Shown here in pieces: positions 1 to 9,151 of a DNA stretch of 50,248 nt. Source of the DNA: an uncultured Bacilli bacterium. Its GTDB lineage: Bacteria > Bacillota_I > Bacilli_A > RF39 > UBA660. Location of the stretch: contig CAJTKV010000003.1 in assembly GCA_910577075.1 (NCBI GenBank), forward strand, positions 29,864-80,111. Reading direction: 5' to 3'. Each line of letters begins with the position of its first letter. Positions within the stretch are counted from its first letter, which is position 1. A program made the translations under genes and the position numbers. The notes below the pieces were generated by a model. It was not told the DNA's origin. It saw nothing but the letters and a program-made list of their open reading frames with translations, and ran no database searches.

Positions 1-1202
1 TGCTGTCATCTTCAGCCTGGAATGCTTTTCTTAAAACGTTGGAAGAGCCTCCAGCAAATGTTATATTTATATTAGCTACAACGGAAATACAAAAAGTTCC
101 AATCACGGTGCTATCAAGGTGCCAGAGATTTGATTTTCAAAGAATAGATAGAAATTTAATTTATCAAAATCTCTCTGATATTTGCTCAAAGGAACAAATA
201 GAATATGAAGAGGAAGCTCTTCATGAAATATCTTATTTATCAGATGGATGTATGAGAGATGCTTTAAGTATTTTAGATCAGTTATCAAAGGTTTCAGATA
301 AAGTGACTTTAGATGTGTTAAAAAATAACTATGGTACTGTTACGGCCGATGATATAGATTTATTATATAAGGCGATTCTTAAGAATAATCTGGATGATTT
401 GGTGGCAATAGTTGGAAAAATTAAAGAGTCTGGAATTGATATTAAGGTTTTAATAGATAAATTATTGGATAATTTTATTGAAAAAGCAGTTAAGATGAAG
501 AGAGAGAATGTCAGCAATAATGCTTTTAGACAATTGAAAAAATTAATTGATTCTTTAAATAATTTGCTAAATAAAATTAATTATAACTCCAATGGATATT
601 TGTTGTTGGAACTAGAATTAATATCATTTATAAACGATGAAGATAATCAAATTTCTAATCGCGATATTAATCAAATTATTTCCCGGGAAATAATTTTGTC
701 TGATGTAAAAATTGACGTTAACCAAATGATTAAAGATAATTCTTCACAGGTTTATAAGATATGTAAAGAGTTTCAAGATATACGTGTTAACAATACTTTT
801 GTTGACGCGAATAAGGATGAAAAGTTAAAAGCTGGCGAGGCTTGGAAAAAATTTTCAACTTATGTAAAAGATAATAATTTGACAGAATTCTTTTCTATTA
901 TGAAGAGTTCTACTTTACAAGTTGCATCTCCATCTAATATAATTTTTTTGACATCATCCGAAAGCATAAAGGTTGTTGGTAACTCAAAATTGTATGATTT
1001 GGAGAGTAAATTTAATAGTTTATATAATACGAATTACAAATTTATCTTTATTACCAAAGACGATTGGGATTTATTTATGAAGAATTACACTAAGGATAAA
1101 AAGTTTACTATAATGGATGAAACTGATTATATAGATAATAATACCAATTCAGTTAAGTTGGCTGAAGATATATTTGGTAATGATAAATTGAATATAGAAT
1201 AA
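1..1202 (+). CDS. dnaX: DNA polymerase III subunit gamma/tau, 3' part
   Basis: Clamp-loader ATPase subunit of the replicative polymerase. The gene is cut by the left edge: the reading frame is open from base 3 and begins inside the conserved sensor stretch (SSSAWNAFLKTLEEPP), so the Walker A and zinc module lie outside. The rest of the AAA+ module follows (FILATTE, then SRCQRFDFQRI around the arginine finger), then the lid domain with YLSDGCMRDALS, then the oligomerisation domain and a divergent C-terminal tail. It heads the order dnaX-ybaB-recR, as in Bacillus subtilis. An apparent TTG start at 39 is only an internal leucine codon. Confidence 0.95.
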   Translation, partial: LSSSAWNAFLKTLEEPPANVIFILATTEIQKVPITVLSRCQRFDFQRIDRNLIYQNLSDICSKEQIEYEEEALHEISYLSDGCMRDALSILDQLSKVSDKVTLDVLKNNYGTVTADDIDLLYKAILKNNLDDLVAIVGKIKESGIDIKVLIDKLLDNFIEKAVKMKRENVSNNAFRQLKKLIDSLNNLLNKINYNSNGYLLLELELISFINDEDNQISNRDINQIISREIILSDVKIDVNQMIKDNSSQVYKICKEFQDIRVNNTFVDANKDEKLKAGEAWKKFSTYVKDNNLTEFFSIMKSSTLQVASPSNIIFLTSSESIKVVGNSKLYDLESKFNSLYNTNYKFIFITKDDWDLFMKNYTKDKKFTIMDETDYIDNNTNSVKLAEDIFGNDKLNIE

Positions 1203-1216
1203 AGGAGAAAGAAAAT

Positions 1217-1513
1217 ATGAATATGAATAATATAATGGCGCAAGCTCAAAGAATGCAAAAGGATATTGAAAAGAAACAACAGGAGATCAATAATAGTGAA
1301 TATGAAGGACATTCTCAATTGGTTGATATTATATTATATGGATCAAAAAAAATAAAAAGTATTACTATAAAGAATAAAGAAAGTTTAGAAGTTGAAGATT
1401 TAGAAATGTTAGAGGATATGATAAAAATCGCCTTCAACGATGCCGTTTCGAAAATTGAAGCAGATATTGAAGCTAAATTGGGAATGTATGCTAAATTAGG
1501 CGGATTGATGTAG
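1217..1513 (+). CDS. ybaB: YbaB/EbfC-family nucleoid-associated protein
   Basis: Small DNA-binding protein of 98 residues, usual length for the YbaB/EbfC (YaaK) family. It opens with a Met-rich helix (MNMNNIMAQAQRMQKDIEKKQQ), followed by the family beta sheet and a C-terminal helix ending in KLGGLM, close to the family's usual glycine-rich end. RBS AAAGGAG precedes the ATG. It sits 14 bases after dnaX and 1 base before recR, the standard arrangement. Known members bind DNA as dimers; a precise role is not settled. Confidence 0.92.
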   Translation: MNMNNIMAQAQRMQKDIEKKQQEINNSEYEGHSQLVDIILYGSKKIKSITIKNKESLEVEDLEMLEDMIKIAFNDAVSKIEADIEAKLGMYAKLGGLM

Positions 1514-1514
1514 T

Positions 1515-2117
1515 ATGTTATACCCAGCAGTACTTAATGATTCTATTAGCTCGTTTAAAAAGTTGCCAGGGATTGGTGAAAAAAGTGCAGAGAGATATGC
1601 TTTGGCGGTTTTGGAATTAAGTGAAGAAGATATTGCAAATTTTGTTCACAATATTCAAGAGTGCAAAAAACAATTACATCGCTGTAAGATTTGTGGACAT
1701 TTGACTGATCGAGAGATTTGTTCTATTTGTGATGATTCTGGTCGCAAGAATAACCTTATATGTGTTGTTGAAGATTATAAAAGTGTCTTTATGTTTGAAA
1801 AATCAGGATCTTTTCAAGGAAAGTATCATGTTCTTAATGGTCTTATATCGCCAATTGATGGCGTGTACCCTGAGGATATAAATATTTCGTCTTTAATGAG
1901 TAGAATAGACGAATCCGATAAAGATACAGAAATTATCTTGGCATTGAAACCATCAATTGAAGGAGAGACAACAACTTTATACATTAAGAAATTATTTGAA
2001 AATAAGAAAATAAAAGTTTCGAGATTGTCTTATGGAATTCCGATGGGTGTAGAAATTGATTATTTAGATTCTATAACCTTAGATAGAGCTTTATTAGATA
2101 GAAAAGAAATTTCATAG
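1515..2117 (+). CDS. recR: Recombination protein RecR
   Basis: RecR acts with RecO (and RecF) to load RecA on gapped DNA. At 200 residues it has the full family layout: helix-hairpin-helix at about residues 15-30 (LPGIGEKSAERYA), a zinc module with C57, C60, C69 and C72, then a Toprim domain starting at ICVVEDYKS (about 82), and a C-terminal LSYGIPMG segment. It starts one base after the ybaB stop, so it is translationally coupled. Nothing looks damaged. Confidence 0.97.
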   Translation: MLYPAVLNDSISSFKKLPGIGEKSAERYALAVLELSEEDIANFVHNIQECKKQLHRCKICGHLTDREICSICDDSGRKNNLICVVEDYKSVFMFEKSGSFQGKYHVLNGLISPIDGVYPEDINISSLMSRIDESDKDTEIILALKPSIEGETTTLYIKKLFENKKIKVSRLSYGIPMGVEIDYLDSITLDRALLDRKEIS

Positions 2118-2155
2118 ATTGTTTATTTTTATAATATTATGTAATGGTGATAATA

Positions 2156-2341
2156 TTGTTTAAATTAAAAAAAGTAATGATGAATTTAATATTCGCATTT
2201 GTAAGTTTATATACAGTTAATCTTTTCACAGTTAATTTTGATATCATGGTTCCAATTAGTATTTTAGGCTTGATAATTATTTCCTTTTTGGGTTTACCAG
2301 GATTGATAACTTATTGCTTAATTGTTATAAAGTATTTGTAG
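2156..2341 (+). CDS. bofA: BofA-like small membrane protein
   Basis: Probable homologue of BofA, which in Bacillus holds the SpoIVFB protease inactive and so delays processing of pro-sigma K in the mother cell. It has two hydrophobic segments and the family's late GLPGLIT motif. Position right after recR matches recR-(yaaL)-bofA. The start is a choice: an ATG at 2144 has no RBS, whereas GGTGAT at 2146-2151 is well placed for the in-frame TTG at 2156, giving 61 residues. This is shorter than the Bacillus protein (about 87), so the call rests on the C-terminal motif and synteny. Confidence 0.7.
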   Translation: MFKLKKVMMNLIFAFVSLYTVNLFTVNFDIMVPISILGLIIISFLGLPGLITYCLIVIKYL

Positions 2342-2348
2342 GTGAGAT

Positions 2349-3212
2349 ATGAATAGTGAAGAAATGAAAAAGCTTATAATAAAATCTTTTAGTGAGGAAA
2401 AAAATTCTCATGCTTTTTTGTTTGTGACAAATAATGTCGATAGATGCTATCAGGACTGTCTAGATATTATTAAGAAAATCAATTGTGATACGGGATCAGC
2501 TGATAACTGTGATTGTAATATATGTAATACAATAGATAAGAAAACTAATCCGGATGTTATATCGGTTTTTCCCGATGGAAAAGAGATAAAAAAGGATCAA
2601 GTTTTAGAAATTATTCATAAATTTTCAATGAAACCATCAATTAATAAATATTCAACGTATGTAATTGTTAATGCGGATAAGATGAATGATGCAACTGCTA
2701 ATAAGATGTTGAAGTTTTTAGAAGAACCTGAGGGAAAAATAATTGGCTTTTATATTACTGATAAACTTTCAGCGATTTTGCCAACAATAAAGAGTAGATG
2801 TGAAATATTTAATTATCGATTTGGTGCAAACAGTATTTTAGATATATTGGAAATAACGGAAGATGAATATGGCACTTATTATGATTATGCTACTCAGTTA
2901 ATTAAAATGTTAAATGATTCTCCAAAATATGTGCTTATGAGCGAATCAAAGGCTTTTGCGAAAAAGGAACGTTTCGAAATTGAGGCAATTCTGAAGCTAA
3001 TAAGTAAAATATATACTATAAAATTTGAGAACGTAACTGTTGGAAAATATAGTGAGTATGAATTTGTTAATAATTTATTGGACATTATTGAAACAAACGA
3101 AGTAAAAAAGATTGTAAAAAGAATAAATTTATTAGATAATATCATCAATGATTTTAAAATTAATGTTAATAAAGAACTATTTATTAACAAATTGTTTATC
3201 CGTTGGGAGTGA
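2349..3212 (+). CDS. holB: DNA polymerase III subunit delta'
   Basis: Clamp-loader subunit delta', an AAA+ protein that works with DnaX. The 287-residue product has the expected N-terminal SHAFLF, a cysteine cluster (CDCNIC, about residues 55-60) and the PEGKIIGFYITD and TIKSRCEIF stretches that align with the sensor and arginine-finger regions of DnaX. The catalytic P-loop is degenerate, as usual for delta'. RBS TAGGTGAGAT precedes ATG 2349. The holB-ricT-trmN6 order matches Bacillus subtilis; tmk, which precedes holB there, is not seen here. Confidence 0.93.
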   Translation: MNSEEMKKLIIKSFSEEKNSHAFLFVTNNVDRCYQDCLDIIKKINCDTGSADNCDCNICNTIDKKTNPDVISVFPDGKEIKKDQVLEIIHKFSMKPSINKYSTYVIVNADKMNDATANKMLKFLEEPEGKIIGFYITDKLSAILPTIKSRCEIFNYRFGANSILDILEITEDEYGTYYDYATQLIKMLNDSPKYVLMSESKAFAKKERFEIEAILKLISKIYTIKFENVTVGKYSEYEFVNNLLDIIETNEVKKIVKRINLLDNIINDFKINVNKELFINKLFIRWE

Positions 3213-3216
3213 TTTT

Positions 3217-3996
3217 ATGAAAGTTTGCAGCGTTAAATTTAAGGAAAATGGCAAAGCGTATTATTTTAAGTATGAAGATGAACTGAAGTTAAATAAAAAT
3301 GTGACAGTTGTTGTAGATACGGAAAAGGGTGAACAATTTGCCAAGGTATGTGAACCTTTAGTATCGGAATATAAGACTTTTGATATAAATAAGATGAAAA
3401 CAGTTCTTAGATTGTCTACAAAAAAGGATTATAGTACTTATATGCGCAATACTAAGGAAGCACATGAGGCTTTGCTATTTGCGCGAGAGGTAGCAGAAAA
3501 GAATAAATTGGAAATGCGCTTTGTCGATGCAAGTTTTACGCTCGATAGAAAACAGTTAACATTTAATTTTGTTGCAGATGAGAGGATAGATTTTAGAAAT
3601 ATAGTTAAGGAGATTGCAGCTAAATTTAAAACACGAATTGAACTACATCAGATGGGTGTTAGGGATAATTCGAAAGAGATTGGCGGTATAGGTATGTGTG
3701 GTCGCCAATTATGTTGCTCAGCATTTTTATCTGGAATGGAAACTATCAGTATTAATATGGCAAAAAATCAGGGGATTTCCCTTAATCCAACGAAGATAAA
3801 TGGATGCTGTGGAAGACTTTTGTGTTGTCTTTCTTATGAAGATGAAGTTTATTCAGCTCATCGTAAGGAATTGCCTAAGATGAATTCAATGATTAAAACA
3901 CCAGATGGAGAAGGAAAAGTTGTGGCTCTTGATATACTAAATAAAAAGTATACCGTGGATATAAAAGGAGATAGACATGAATATGAGGTCGAATAA
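3217..3996 (+). CDS. ricT: PSP1-domain protein RicT (YaaT)
   Basis: Homologue of RicT/YaaT, a PSP1-domain protein that in Bacillus forms the Y-complex with RicA and RicF, binds Fe-S clusters, and influences RNase Y processing and the sporulation phosphorelay. The 259-residue product has the cysteine set expected: MCGRQLCCSAF and then GCCGRLLCCLSYE. The frame is open further upstream, but GGGAGTGATTTT places the start at ATG 3217. The 3' end overlaps trmN6 by 20 bases. Confidence 0.92.
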   Translation: MKVCSVKFKENGKAYYFKYEDELKLNKNVTVVVDTEKGEQFAKVCEPLVSEYKTFDINKMKTVLRLSTKKDYSTYMRNTKEAHEALLFAREVAEKNKLEMRFVDASFTLDRKQLTFNFVADERIDFRNIVKEIAAKFKTRIELHQMGVRDNSKEIGGIGMCGRQLCCSAFLSGMETISINMAKNQGISLNPTKINGCCGRLLCCLSYEDEVYSAHRKELPKMNSMIKTPDGEGKVVALDILNKKYTVDIKGDRHEYEVE

Positions 3997-4699
3997 TGAA
4001 CTTAATGATTTATTTGACTATGGTTATAAAATTTTTCAAAATAAAGACTATTTTAAATTTTCAATTGATTCAGTTTTGCTTGCTGAATTTGTCGATGTAA
4101 AAAAGGGACACAAGAAAATATTAGATATGTGTTCCGGTAACGCGCCAATTCCCCTAATTTTGAATACGAAATATGGAGATAATATAGATATTGTGGGAGT
4201 AGAGATACAGAAAGATATTTATGATTTAGGAAGACAATCAATTGATTATAACAATGTTAAAAATATAAGACTTATTAACATGGATGTTAAAGAGTATATT
4301 TCTTCAGAAAATACAAAATATGATATTGTTACGTGTAATCCTCCATATTTTAAAAAAACGGATATGAAGATATTAAACGATAATGAAATAAAGGCAATTG
4401 CAAGGCATGAAATAACAATAGATTTAGATGAAGTTCTTTATTGTGCTTCAAGATTGTTAAAAAACAAAGGATATTTTTATTTGGTGCATCAAGCTGTTCG
4501 TTTAGCAGATGTAATAAATGCTATGAAAAAATATAGGTTTGGTGTAAAAAAAGTGCAAATGGTATATGATGATGTAAAAAGTGATTGTTGTTTTATTTTA
4601 ATTGAAGCCATATATAATGGTGAAGATTATGTAAAAATAAATCAACCATTATTTTTAAGAGAACACAATACTTATAAAAATATCTTTAGGAGGGATTAA
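3977..4699 (+). CDS. trmN6: tRNA1(Val) adenine-N6 methyltransferase-like protein
   Basis: SAM-dependent methyltransferase of the TrmN6/YabB family, which methylates A37 of tRNA1(Val) in Escherichia coli. The product (240 residues) has the SAM-binding loop DMCSGNAPIPLIL near residue 50, an acidic end of strand 2 (VEIQ) and the amino-methyltransferase motif NPPYF near residue 114. RBS AAGGAGATAGAC lies inside the end of ricT, so the overlap is real. In Bacillus the homologue sits in the same place; yazA and rsmI, which follow there, are absent here. Confidence 0.88.
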   Translation: MNMRSNNELNDLFDYGYKIFQNKDYFKFSIDSVLLAEFVDVKKGHKKILDMCSGNAPIPLILNTKYGDNIDIVGVEIQKDIYDLGRQSIDYNNVKNIRLINMDVKEYISSENTKYDIVTCNPPYFKKTDMKILNDNEIKAIARHEITIDLDEVLYCASRLLKNKGYFYLVHQAVRLADVINAMKKYRFGVKKVQMVYDDVKSDCCFILIEAIYNGEDYVKINQPLFLREHNTYKNIFRRD

Positions 4700-4700
4700 T

Positions 4701-5246
4701 ATGAAATTAATAGTTGGTTTAGGAAATCCTGGCAAAGAATATGCCAACACTCGCCATAATATTGGTTTTATGGTATTAGACGCATATTTGGGAGAAGTTA
4801 AATGGTCAAGTAAATTTAATGGATTATACTATCAAACGACTGTTGGTGGAGAAAAATATATATTCTTAAAGCCTCAAAGTTATATGAATTTATCTGGTGG
4901 TGTTGTAAAAAAATATGCTGATTATTTTAAAATAACATTCGAAGATATTCTTATTATTCAAGATGATTTGGACTTGGAACTTGGCAAGTTAAGAATTAAG
5001 ATAAATTCCTCATCTGGTGGTCATAATGGAATAAAAGATATAATTGCCTGTTTAAAAACAGATGCCTTTGCTAGAATTAAAATAGGGGTATCAAATAATA
5101 AAAATATGGATACCAAAGATTATGTTCTAGGGGCATTTTCCAAGAATGATTTGGATTTGATTAGACAAAATTTTTCGACGATAAATAAAATAATAGAGAG
5201 TTTTAACTATAAGGATATAAATTTACTAATGAATAAATATAATTAG
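4701..5246 (+). CDS. pth: Peptidyl-tRNA hydrolase
   Basis: Recycles peptidyl-tRNA released from stalled ribosomes. The 181-residue product is full length for the family. Key residues are present: GLGNPG at 6-11 with the active-site Asn, NTRHNIGF with the catalytic His19, the QDDLDL acidic segment, and SSGGHNGIKDI in the substrate groove. It starts one base after the trmN6 stop, behind RBS AGGAGGGATTAAT, and is followed directly by mfd, as pth-(fin)-mfd in Bacillus. Confidence 0.97.
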   Translation: MKLIVGLGNPGKEYANTRHNIGFMVLDAYLGEVKWSSKFNGLYYQTTVGGEKYIFLKPQSYMNLSGGVVKKYADYFKITFEDILIIQDDLDLELGKLRIKINSSSGGHNGIKDIIACLKTDAFARIKIGVSNNKNMDTKDYVLGAFSKNDLDLIRQNFSTINKIIESFNYKDINLLMNKYN

Positions 5247-5254
5247 GTGATATA

Positions 5255-8200
5255 ATGAATGATATTCTCAATTCAATATTTAAATATGAGAATCATGCAA
5301 CAGTTTGTGGATTGACTAATGAATTAAATATTTTGTATTACTATCAATATTATCTTAATCATGATGATAATGTCTTAATATTATCCCATACTTTGTATGA
5401 AGCTAATAAAATTTTTCAGAAATTAAAAACATACACAGATGATGTATGTCTTTTTCCGATGGATGATTTTTTGGCATCGGTAGCTATTGCTATTTCTCCC
5501 GATTTAAAGGTTAGAAGATTGGAAACTTTAGAGCAAGTAAAGACAAGAAAGAAGAGCATTATTGTTACTAATTTAATGGGCTATTTGCGATATCTTCCCG
5601 CCTATTCAAAAGTCGATAAATTTAACATACAAATAACTAGAAATGAAGAGATAAATCGAAATGAATTATTGGAAAAGTTAGATTTCTTGGGCTATCATAG
5701 AGACTCTTTAGTATCAACTACGGGAGAGTATGCTGTTCGTGGTTTTATCATTGATATTTTCCCAATAGAATCAGAACACCCAATTCGCATTGAATTTTTT
5801 GGTGATGAGATAGAATCTATTCGCTATTTTAGTGAGGATTCGCAACTTTCCATAAATGATATCGAGAGTTTTACTATTTTACCTTTTGAAGAAGTTGAGA
5901 CAGAGAACAAGAGTTCTTTAGTTGAATATTTGAAAAATCCCTTTGTCTTTTTTGTCGATGAACAACAAATACTTAATACTTATAAAAAGATTCAAGATGA
6001 TATTAGAGAATATATTTATTCTAAGGATTTACCAGATAATACGAAATATATGTTTAAGTATGATGAGATTGTGGTAAATAATTATATAAAGATTGAAACG
6101 ATAAACAATTTGCCGGATGCCGATAATTACAATTCTAGAGATTTATTAAAATTTAAGGGGGATTATGATAAACTTAAAAGCTTTTGTTTGGATAATATAG
6201 GGAAAAATACGATTATTTTATGTCTTTCAAAAGATAAACAAGTTGAAAGAATAAAGGAATTGTTTTCGAATATTCATTCCGATGAGATTGTCTTCAAAGA
6301 TATAAATGTCATTAAGAAAAAAATAAATGAAGGTTTTATTATTGATAAATATATATTTATTTCTGAATATGATATTGAAGATATTAAAGTTATAAATAAT
6401 TACAAAAATTCCTATAAAATGGGAAGTAAGATTAAGAGTTTTGATGATATTAAAATTGGCGATTATGTCGTTCATTCTTTGCATGGTATAGGTATATACG
6501 GAGGAATTAAAGCCATTGAAAAAGCAGGAATGGTAAGAGACTATATTATGATAAGCTATTTAGGCAATGATAAAGTATATGTTCCTGTGGAAAAAATTTC
6601 AAGTATATATAAATATGCTGATGCCAATGGCACGGCTCCAAAGATTAACAAGTTGAATTCGGCGACATGGGCGAAGACAAAGATGCGCGTAAGAAATAAA
6701 ATAAAAGATATTTCGGATGAATTGATTAAACTTTATGCAGCGAGAAGTAATATACAGGGAATAAAGTATAAGGATTATGAAGAAGAATTAATATTTGGAG
6801 CAAATTTTGAATATAATGAAACTAGTGATCAATTAAAATGTATTAAAGAGATTGATGCGGATTTGAAATCATATGTTCCAATGGATCGTTTGTTGTGTGG
6901 CGATGTAGGTTTTGGCAAGACAGAAGTAGCTTTTAGAGCAATCTTTAAGACGATTATGAATGGTTATCAGGTAGCTTATTTATGTCCGACAACCCTTCTT
7001 TCACGCCAACAATATTTAAATGCGTTAGAAAGATTTAAAGACTTTCCATTCAATATAGCATTGTTAAACAGATTTACTAGTACTAAAGAGGTTAATAGAA
7101 TTATTTCTTCTTTAAATGAGGGAAAAATAGATATAGTTTTTGGGACTCATAAGTTGTTGAATGATAAAATTAAATATAAAAATCTAGGTTTGTTAATAAT
7201 TGATGAAGAACAGCGCTTTGGAGTTACTCACAAGGAAAAGATAAAAGAGTTAAAAAATGATATAAATGTCTTAACTTTATCGGCAACCCCGATACCAAGA
7301 ACTTTAAAGATGGCAATGAGTGGATTAAGAGATTTATCGATTATCGATACGCCACCAGTTAACAGATATCCAGTACAAACTTATGTGTTAGAAGAAAATG
7401 ATGTGATTATTAAGGATGCAATATATAAAGAATTAGCAAGGGATGGACAAGTTTTCATTTTGTATAATAAAGTTAACAGTATTGTTGATATGATGACAAA
7501 GATTCAAATGTTAGTTCCTGAAGCTCGTGTAGTTATAGCTCATGGACAGATGGATAAGAATGAACTGGAGAATATTGTATCTGCATTTGTCGATGGCGAA
7601 TATGATGTATTAATTTGTACAACTATAATTGAAACGGGAATAGATATTCCTAATGTCAATACTTTAGTGGTTATTGATGCAGATAATTTTGGTTTAAGTC
7701 AATTATATCAATTGCGAGGTAGAGTTGGGCGAAGTGATAAAATTGCGTATGCTTATTTGATGTATAAGCCTTATAAAATGTTAACAGAGACAGCTATTAA
7801 GAGATTACAATCGATAAAGGACTTTACAGAGCTTGGAAGTGGGTATAAGATTGCTATGAGGGATCTAGCTATTAGAGGAGCAGGAGATTTCTTGGGAAGC
7901 GACCAGGCTGGATTTGTTGAAAATGTCGGGTTAGAGTTATATACACAGATGGTTCAGGAAGAAATCAGTCGCCAAAAAGGAGAAACTTTGCCAACGGATG
8001 AGGAACAGATGCCTCTTATTGAGGTAGCTAATCATATATCAGATGATTATGTCAGTGAAGAAAATATCAAAATTGAAATTCATAAAATGATAAGTGAGAT
8101 AAAAGATAAGGAATCTTTCTTGAGGGTTAAAGAGGAAATAGAAGATCGATTTGGCACTATTTCCGAAGAATTAGAAATATATATGTATGAAGAATGGTTT

Positions 8201-8458
8201 GAAAAATTAGCCGATAGATTACATATTAATAGAGTAAGACAGTATAACAATACGATTGAGGTGGCAATTCCTGAAAATGTTTCTAATAAACTAGAAGGTG
8301 ATAAATTATTCTTGGTGTCTTATAATATAAATCCAAAGTTTAGATTGAGTTATAAGAATAAAGAAATCCACATAGCTTTACCTCTATTGCATCTAGAAAA
8401 ACATTTTATCTATTATATGGTCGATATTTTAGATGAAATTGTCAATATGATAAAATAA
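5255..8458 (+). CDS. mfd: Transcription-repair coupling factor
   Basis: Large translocase that removes RNA polymerase stalled at DNA damage and recruits UvrA. At 1067 residues it is slightly short compared with about 1150-1180 in Bacillus. Visible parts in order: the UvrB-like N-terminal region (LETLEQV, STTGEYAVRGFIIDIFP), the RNA polymerase interaction domain (GDYVVHSLHGIGIY), Walker A GDVGFGKTE near residue 550, DEEQRFG near 650, SATPIPRTLKMAM, and LRGRVGRSD near 825, then the C-terminal TRCF domain. RBS AGGTGATATA precedes ATG. Confidence 0.97.
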   Translation: MNDILNSIFKYENHATVCGLTNELNILYYYQYYLNHDDNVLILSHTLYEANKIFQKLKTYTDDVCLFPMDDFLASVAIAISPDLKVRRLETLEQVKTRKKSIIVTNLMGYLRYLPAYSKVDKFNIQITRNEEINRNELLEKLDFLGYHRDSLVSTTGEYAVRGFIIDIFPIESEHPIRIEFFGDEIESIRYFSEDSQLSINDIESFTILPFEEVETENKSSLVEYLKNPFVFFVDEQQILNTYKKIQDDIREYIYSKDLPDNTKYMFKYDEIVVNNYIKIETINNLPDADNYNSRDLLKFKGDYDKLKSFCLDNIGKNTIILCLSKDKQVERIKELFSNIHSDEIVFKDINVIKKKINEGFIIDKYIFISEYDIEDIKVINNYKNSYKMGSKIKSFDDIKIGDYVVHSLHGIGIYGGIKAIEKAGMVRDYIMISYLGNDKVYVPVEKISSIYKYADANGTAPKINKLNSATWAKTKMRVRNKIKDISDELIKLYAARSNIQGIKYKDYEEELIFGANFEYNETSDQLKCIKEIDADLKSYVPMDRLLCGDVGFGKTEVAFRAIFKTIMNGYQVAYLCPTTLLSRQQYLNALERFKDFPFNIALLNRFTSTKEVNRIISSLNEGKIDIVFGTHKLLNDKIKYKNLGLLIIDEEQRFGVTHKEKIKELKNDINVLTLSATPIPRTLKMAMSGLRDLSIIDTPPVNRYPVQTYVLEENDVIIKDAIYKELARDGQVFILYNKVNSIVDMMTKIQMLVPEARVVIAHGQMDKNELENIVSAFVDGEYDVLICTTIIETGIDIPNVNTLVVIDADNFGLSQLYQLRGRVGRSDKIAYAYLMYKPYKMLTETAIKRLQSIKDFTELGSGYKIAMRDLAIRGAGDFLGSDQAGFVENVGLELYTQMVQEEISRQKGETLPTDEEQMPLIEVANHISDDYVSEENIKIEIHKMISEIKDKESFLRVKEEIEDRFGTISEELEIYMYEEWFEKLADRLHINRVRQYNNTIEVAIPENVSNKLEGDKLFLVSYNINPKFRLSYKNKEIHIALPLLHLEKHFIYYMVDILDEIVNMIK

Positions 8459-8459
8459 C

Positions 8460-8488
8460 TTGAAGTTAAAAAAATATTGTGTTATATT
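8460..8488 (+). promoter_or_regulatory. Sigma-A-type promoter of the T-box leader
   Basis: TTGAAG at 8460-8465 and TATATT at 8483-8488 are separated by 17 bases. Transcription would start near 8495 and enter the T-box leader. The -35 begins two bases after the mfd stop codon, so the metG operon has its own control. Confidence 0.6.
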
Positions 8489-8494
8489 AACTTT

Positions 8495-8700
8495 GTTAAG
8501 CGAAGAAGGAAAGAAGCTAAAATGAGTTCTTTTTAGAGAGTCTGATTAGGTGAAAGCAGATAAGAAAGCGTTTAGTCGAATGGGTCTGGAGTTTAAAACG
8601 AATGAATCGCGTTAAGATTAAGAGGTGATGAAAGTCATAAAATAAGGTGGTACCACGAGTAAATCGTCCTTATGTTTGTGGCTTTTTTATTTTTGGGAGG
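8495..8700 (+). promoter_or_regulatory. T-box leader, probably tRNA-Met responsive
   Basis: A T-box RNA senses uncharged tRNA by reading its anticodon with a specifier codon and its 3' end with the T-box. The T-box sequence AAGGTGGTACCACG is at about 8644-8657; its TGGT would pair with an ACCA tRNA end, which fits tRNA-Met (discriminator A). Stem I sequences AGAGAGTCTGATTAGGTGAAAG and the 3' side GTCTGGAGT are visible. The best specifier candidate is ATG at 8580-8582, consistent with metG downstream. A T-rich stretch at 8684-8695 follows the terminator/antiterminator region; the exact terminator stem was not resolved by eye. Confidence 0.85.
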
Positions 8701-8707
8701 AATATTT

Positions 8708-9151
8708 ATGGAAAAAAATCCGGGTGCTGGATTAGGGGTAATTATTTTAAATGATTTACGCGAAGTTCTACTGATATTAAGAAATGAGGATTCTGTTAAA
8801 GCCGATAGCGATATGCGTTTAGAGGGAACTTGGACTTTACCTGCTGGAAAAGTAAAATATGGGGAGACCATTTTTGATGCAGCTAAAAGAAAGGCATTGA
8901 GTGAAGTTAATCTCTTGATTGATGACTTAAGTGTTGTTTCACTAGCAGATGATATAAATGAATATGCACACTTTTTAACAGTAGGAATCAAAGCAGGAGT
9001 ATGGAGTGGAGAAATCTCTTTGGGAGATACGGAAGAACACATTGATTATGGATTTTTTGCGATGGATAGTTTACCGATCAATTTATGTGAACCATCTAAA
9101 AAAATCTTGAGAAATTATCAAACAGGTGAATTATATAAGGAGGAAAAATAA
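8708..9151 (+). CDS. Nudix-domain protein with a degenerate Nudix box
   Basis: Nudix hydrolases cleave nucleoside diphosphates linked to another group. The fold is recognisable (GAGLGVIILND start, GTWTLPAGKVKYGE before the Nudix helix), but the signature is eroded: the usual REUXEEXGU reads RKALSEVNL, so only one of the metal-binding glutamates of that segment is kept. It may be inactive or use other ligands. The open frame extends to 8672, but GGGAGGAATATTT supports ATG 8708 (147 residues). Its stop overlaps the metG start by one base, so both are under the T-box. Confidence 0.85.
   Translation: MEKNPGAGLGVIILNDLREVLLILRNEDSVKADSDMRLEGTWTLPAGKVKYGETIFDAAKRKALSEVNLLIDDLSVVSLADDINEYAHFLTVGIKAGVWSGEISLGDTEEHIDYGFFAMDSLPINLCEPSKKILRNYQTGELYKEEK

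Noticed and set aside
1217..1320. A dnaX frameshift or small RNA around the dnaX-ybaB junction
   Set aside because: Nothing beyond normal stop, RBS and start was seen; the part of dnaX where a frameshift would be expected has no slippery site visible.
8635..9042. Minus-strand frame of 135 codons opposite the Nudix gene
   Set aside because: It overlaps the T-box and the Nudix gene, which have clear signatures, and has no RBS.
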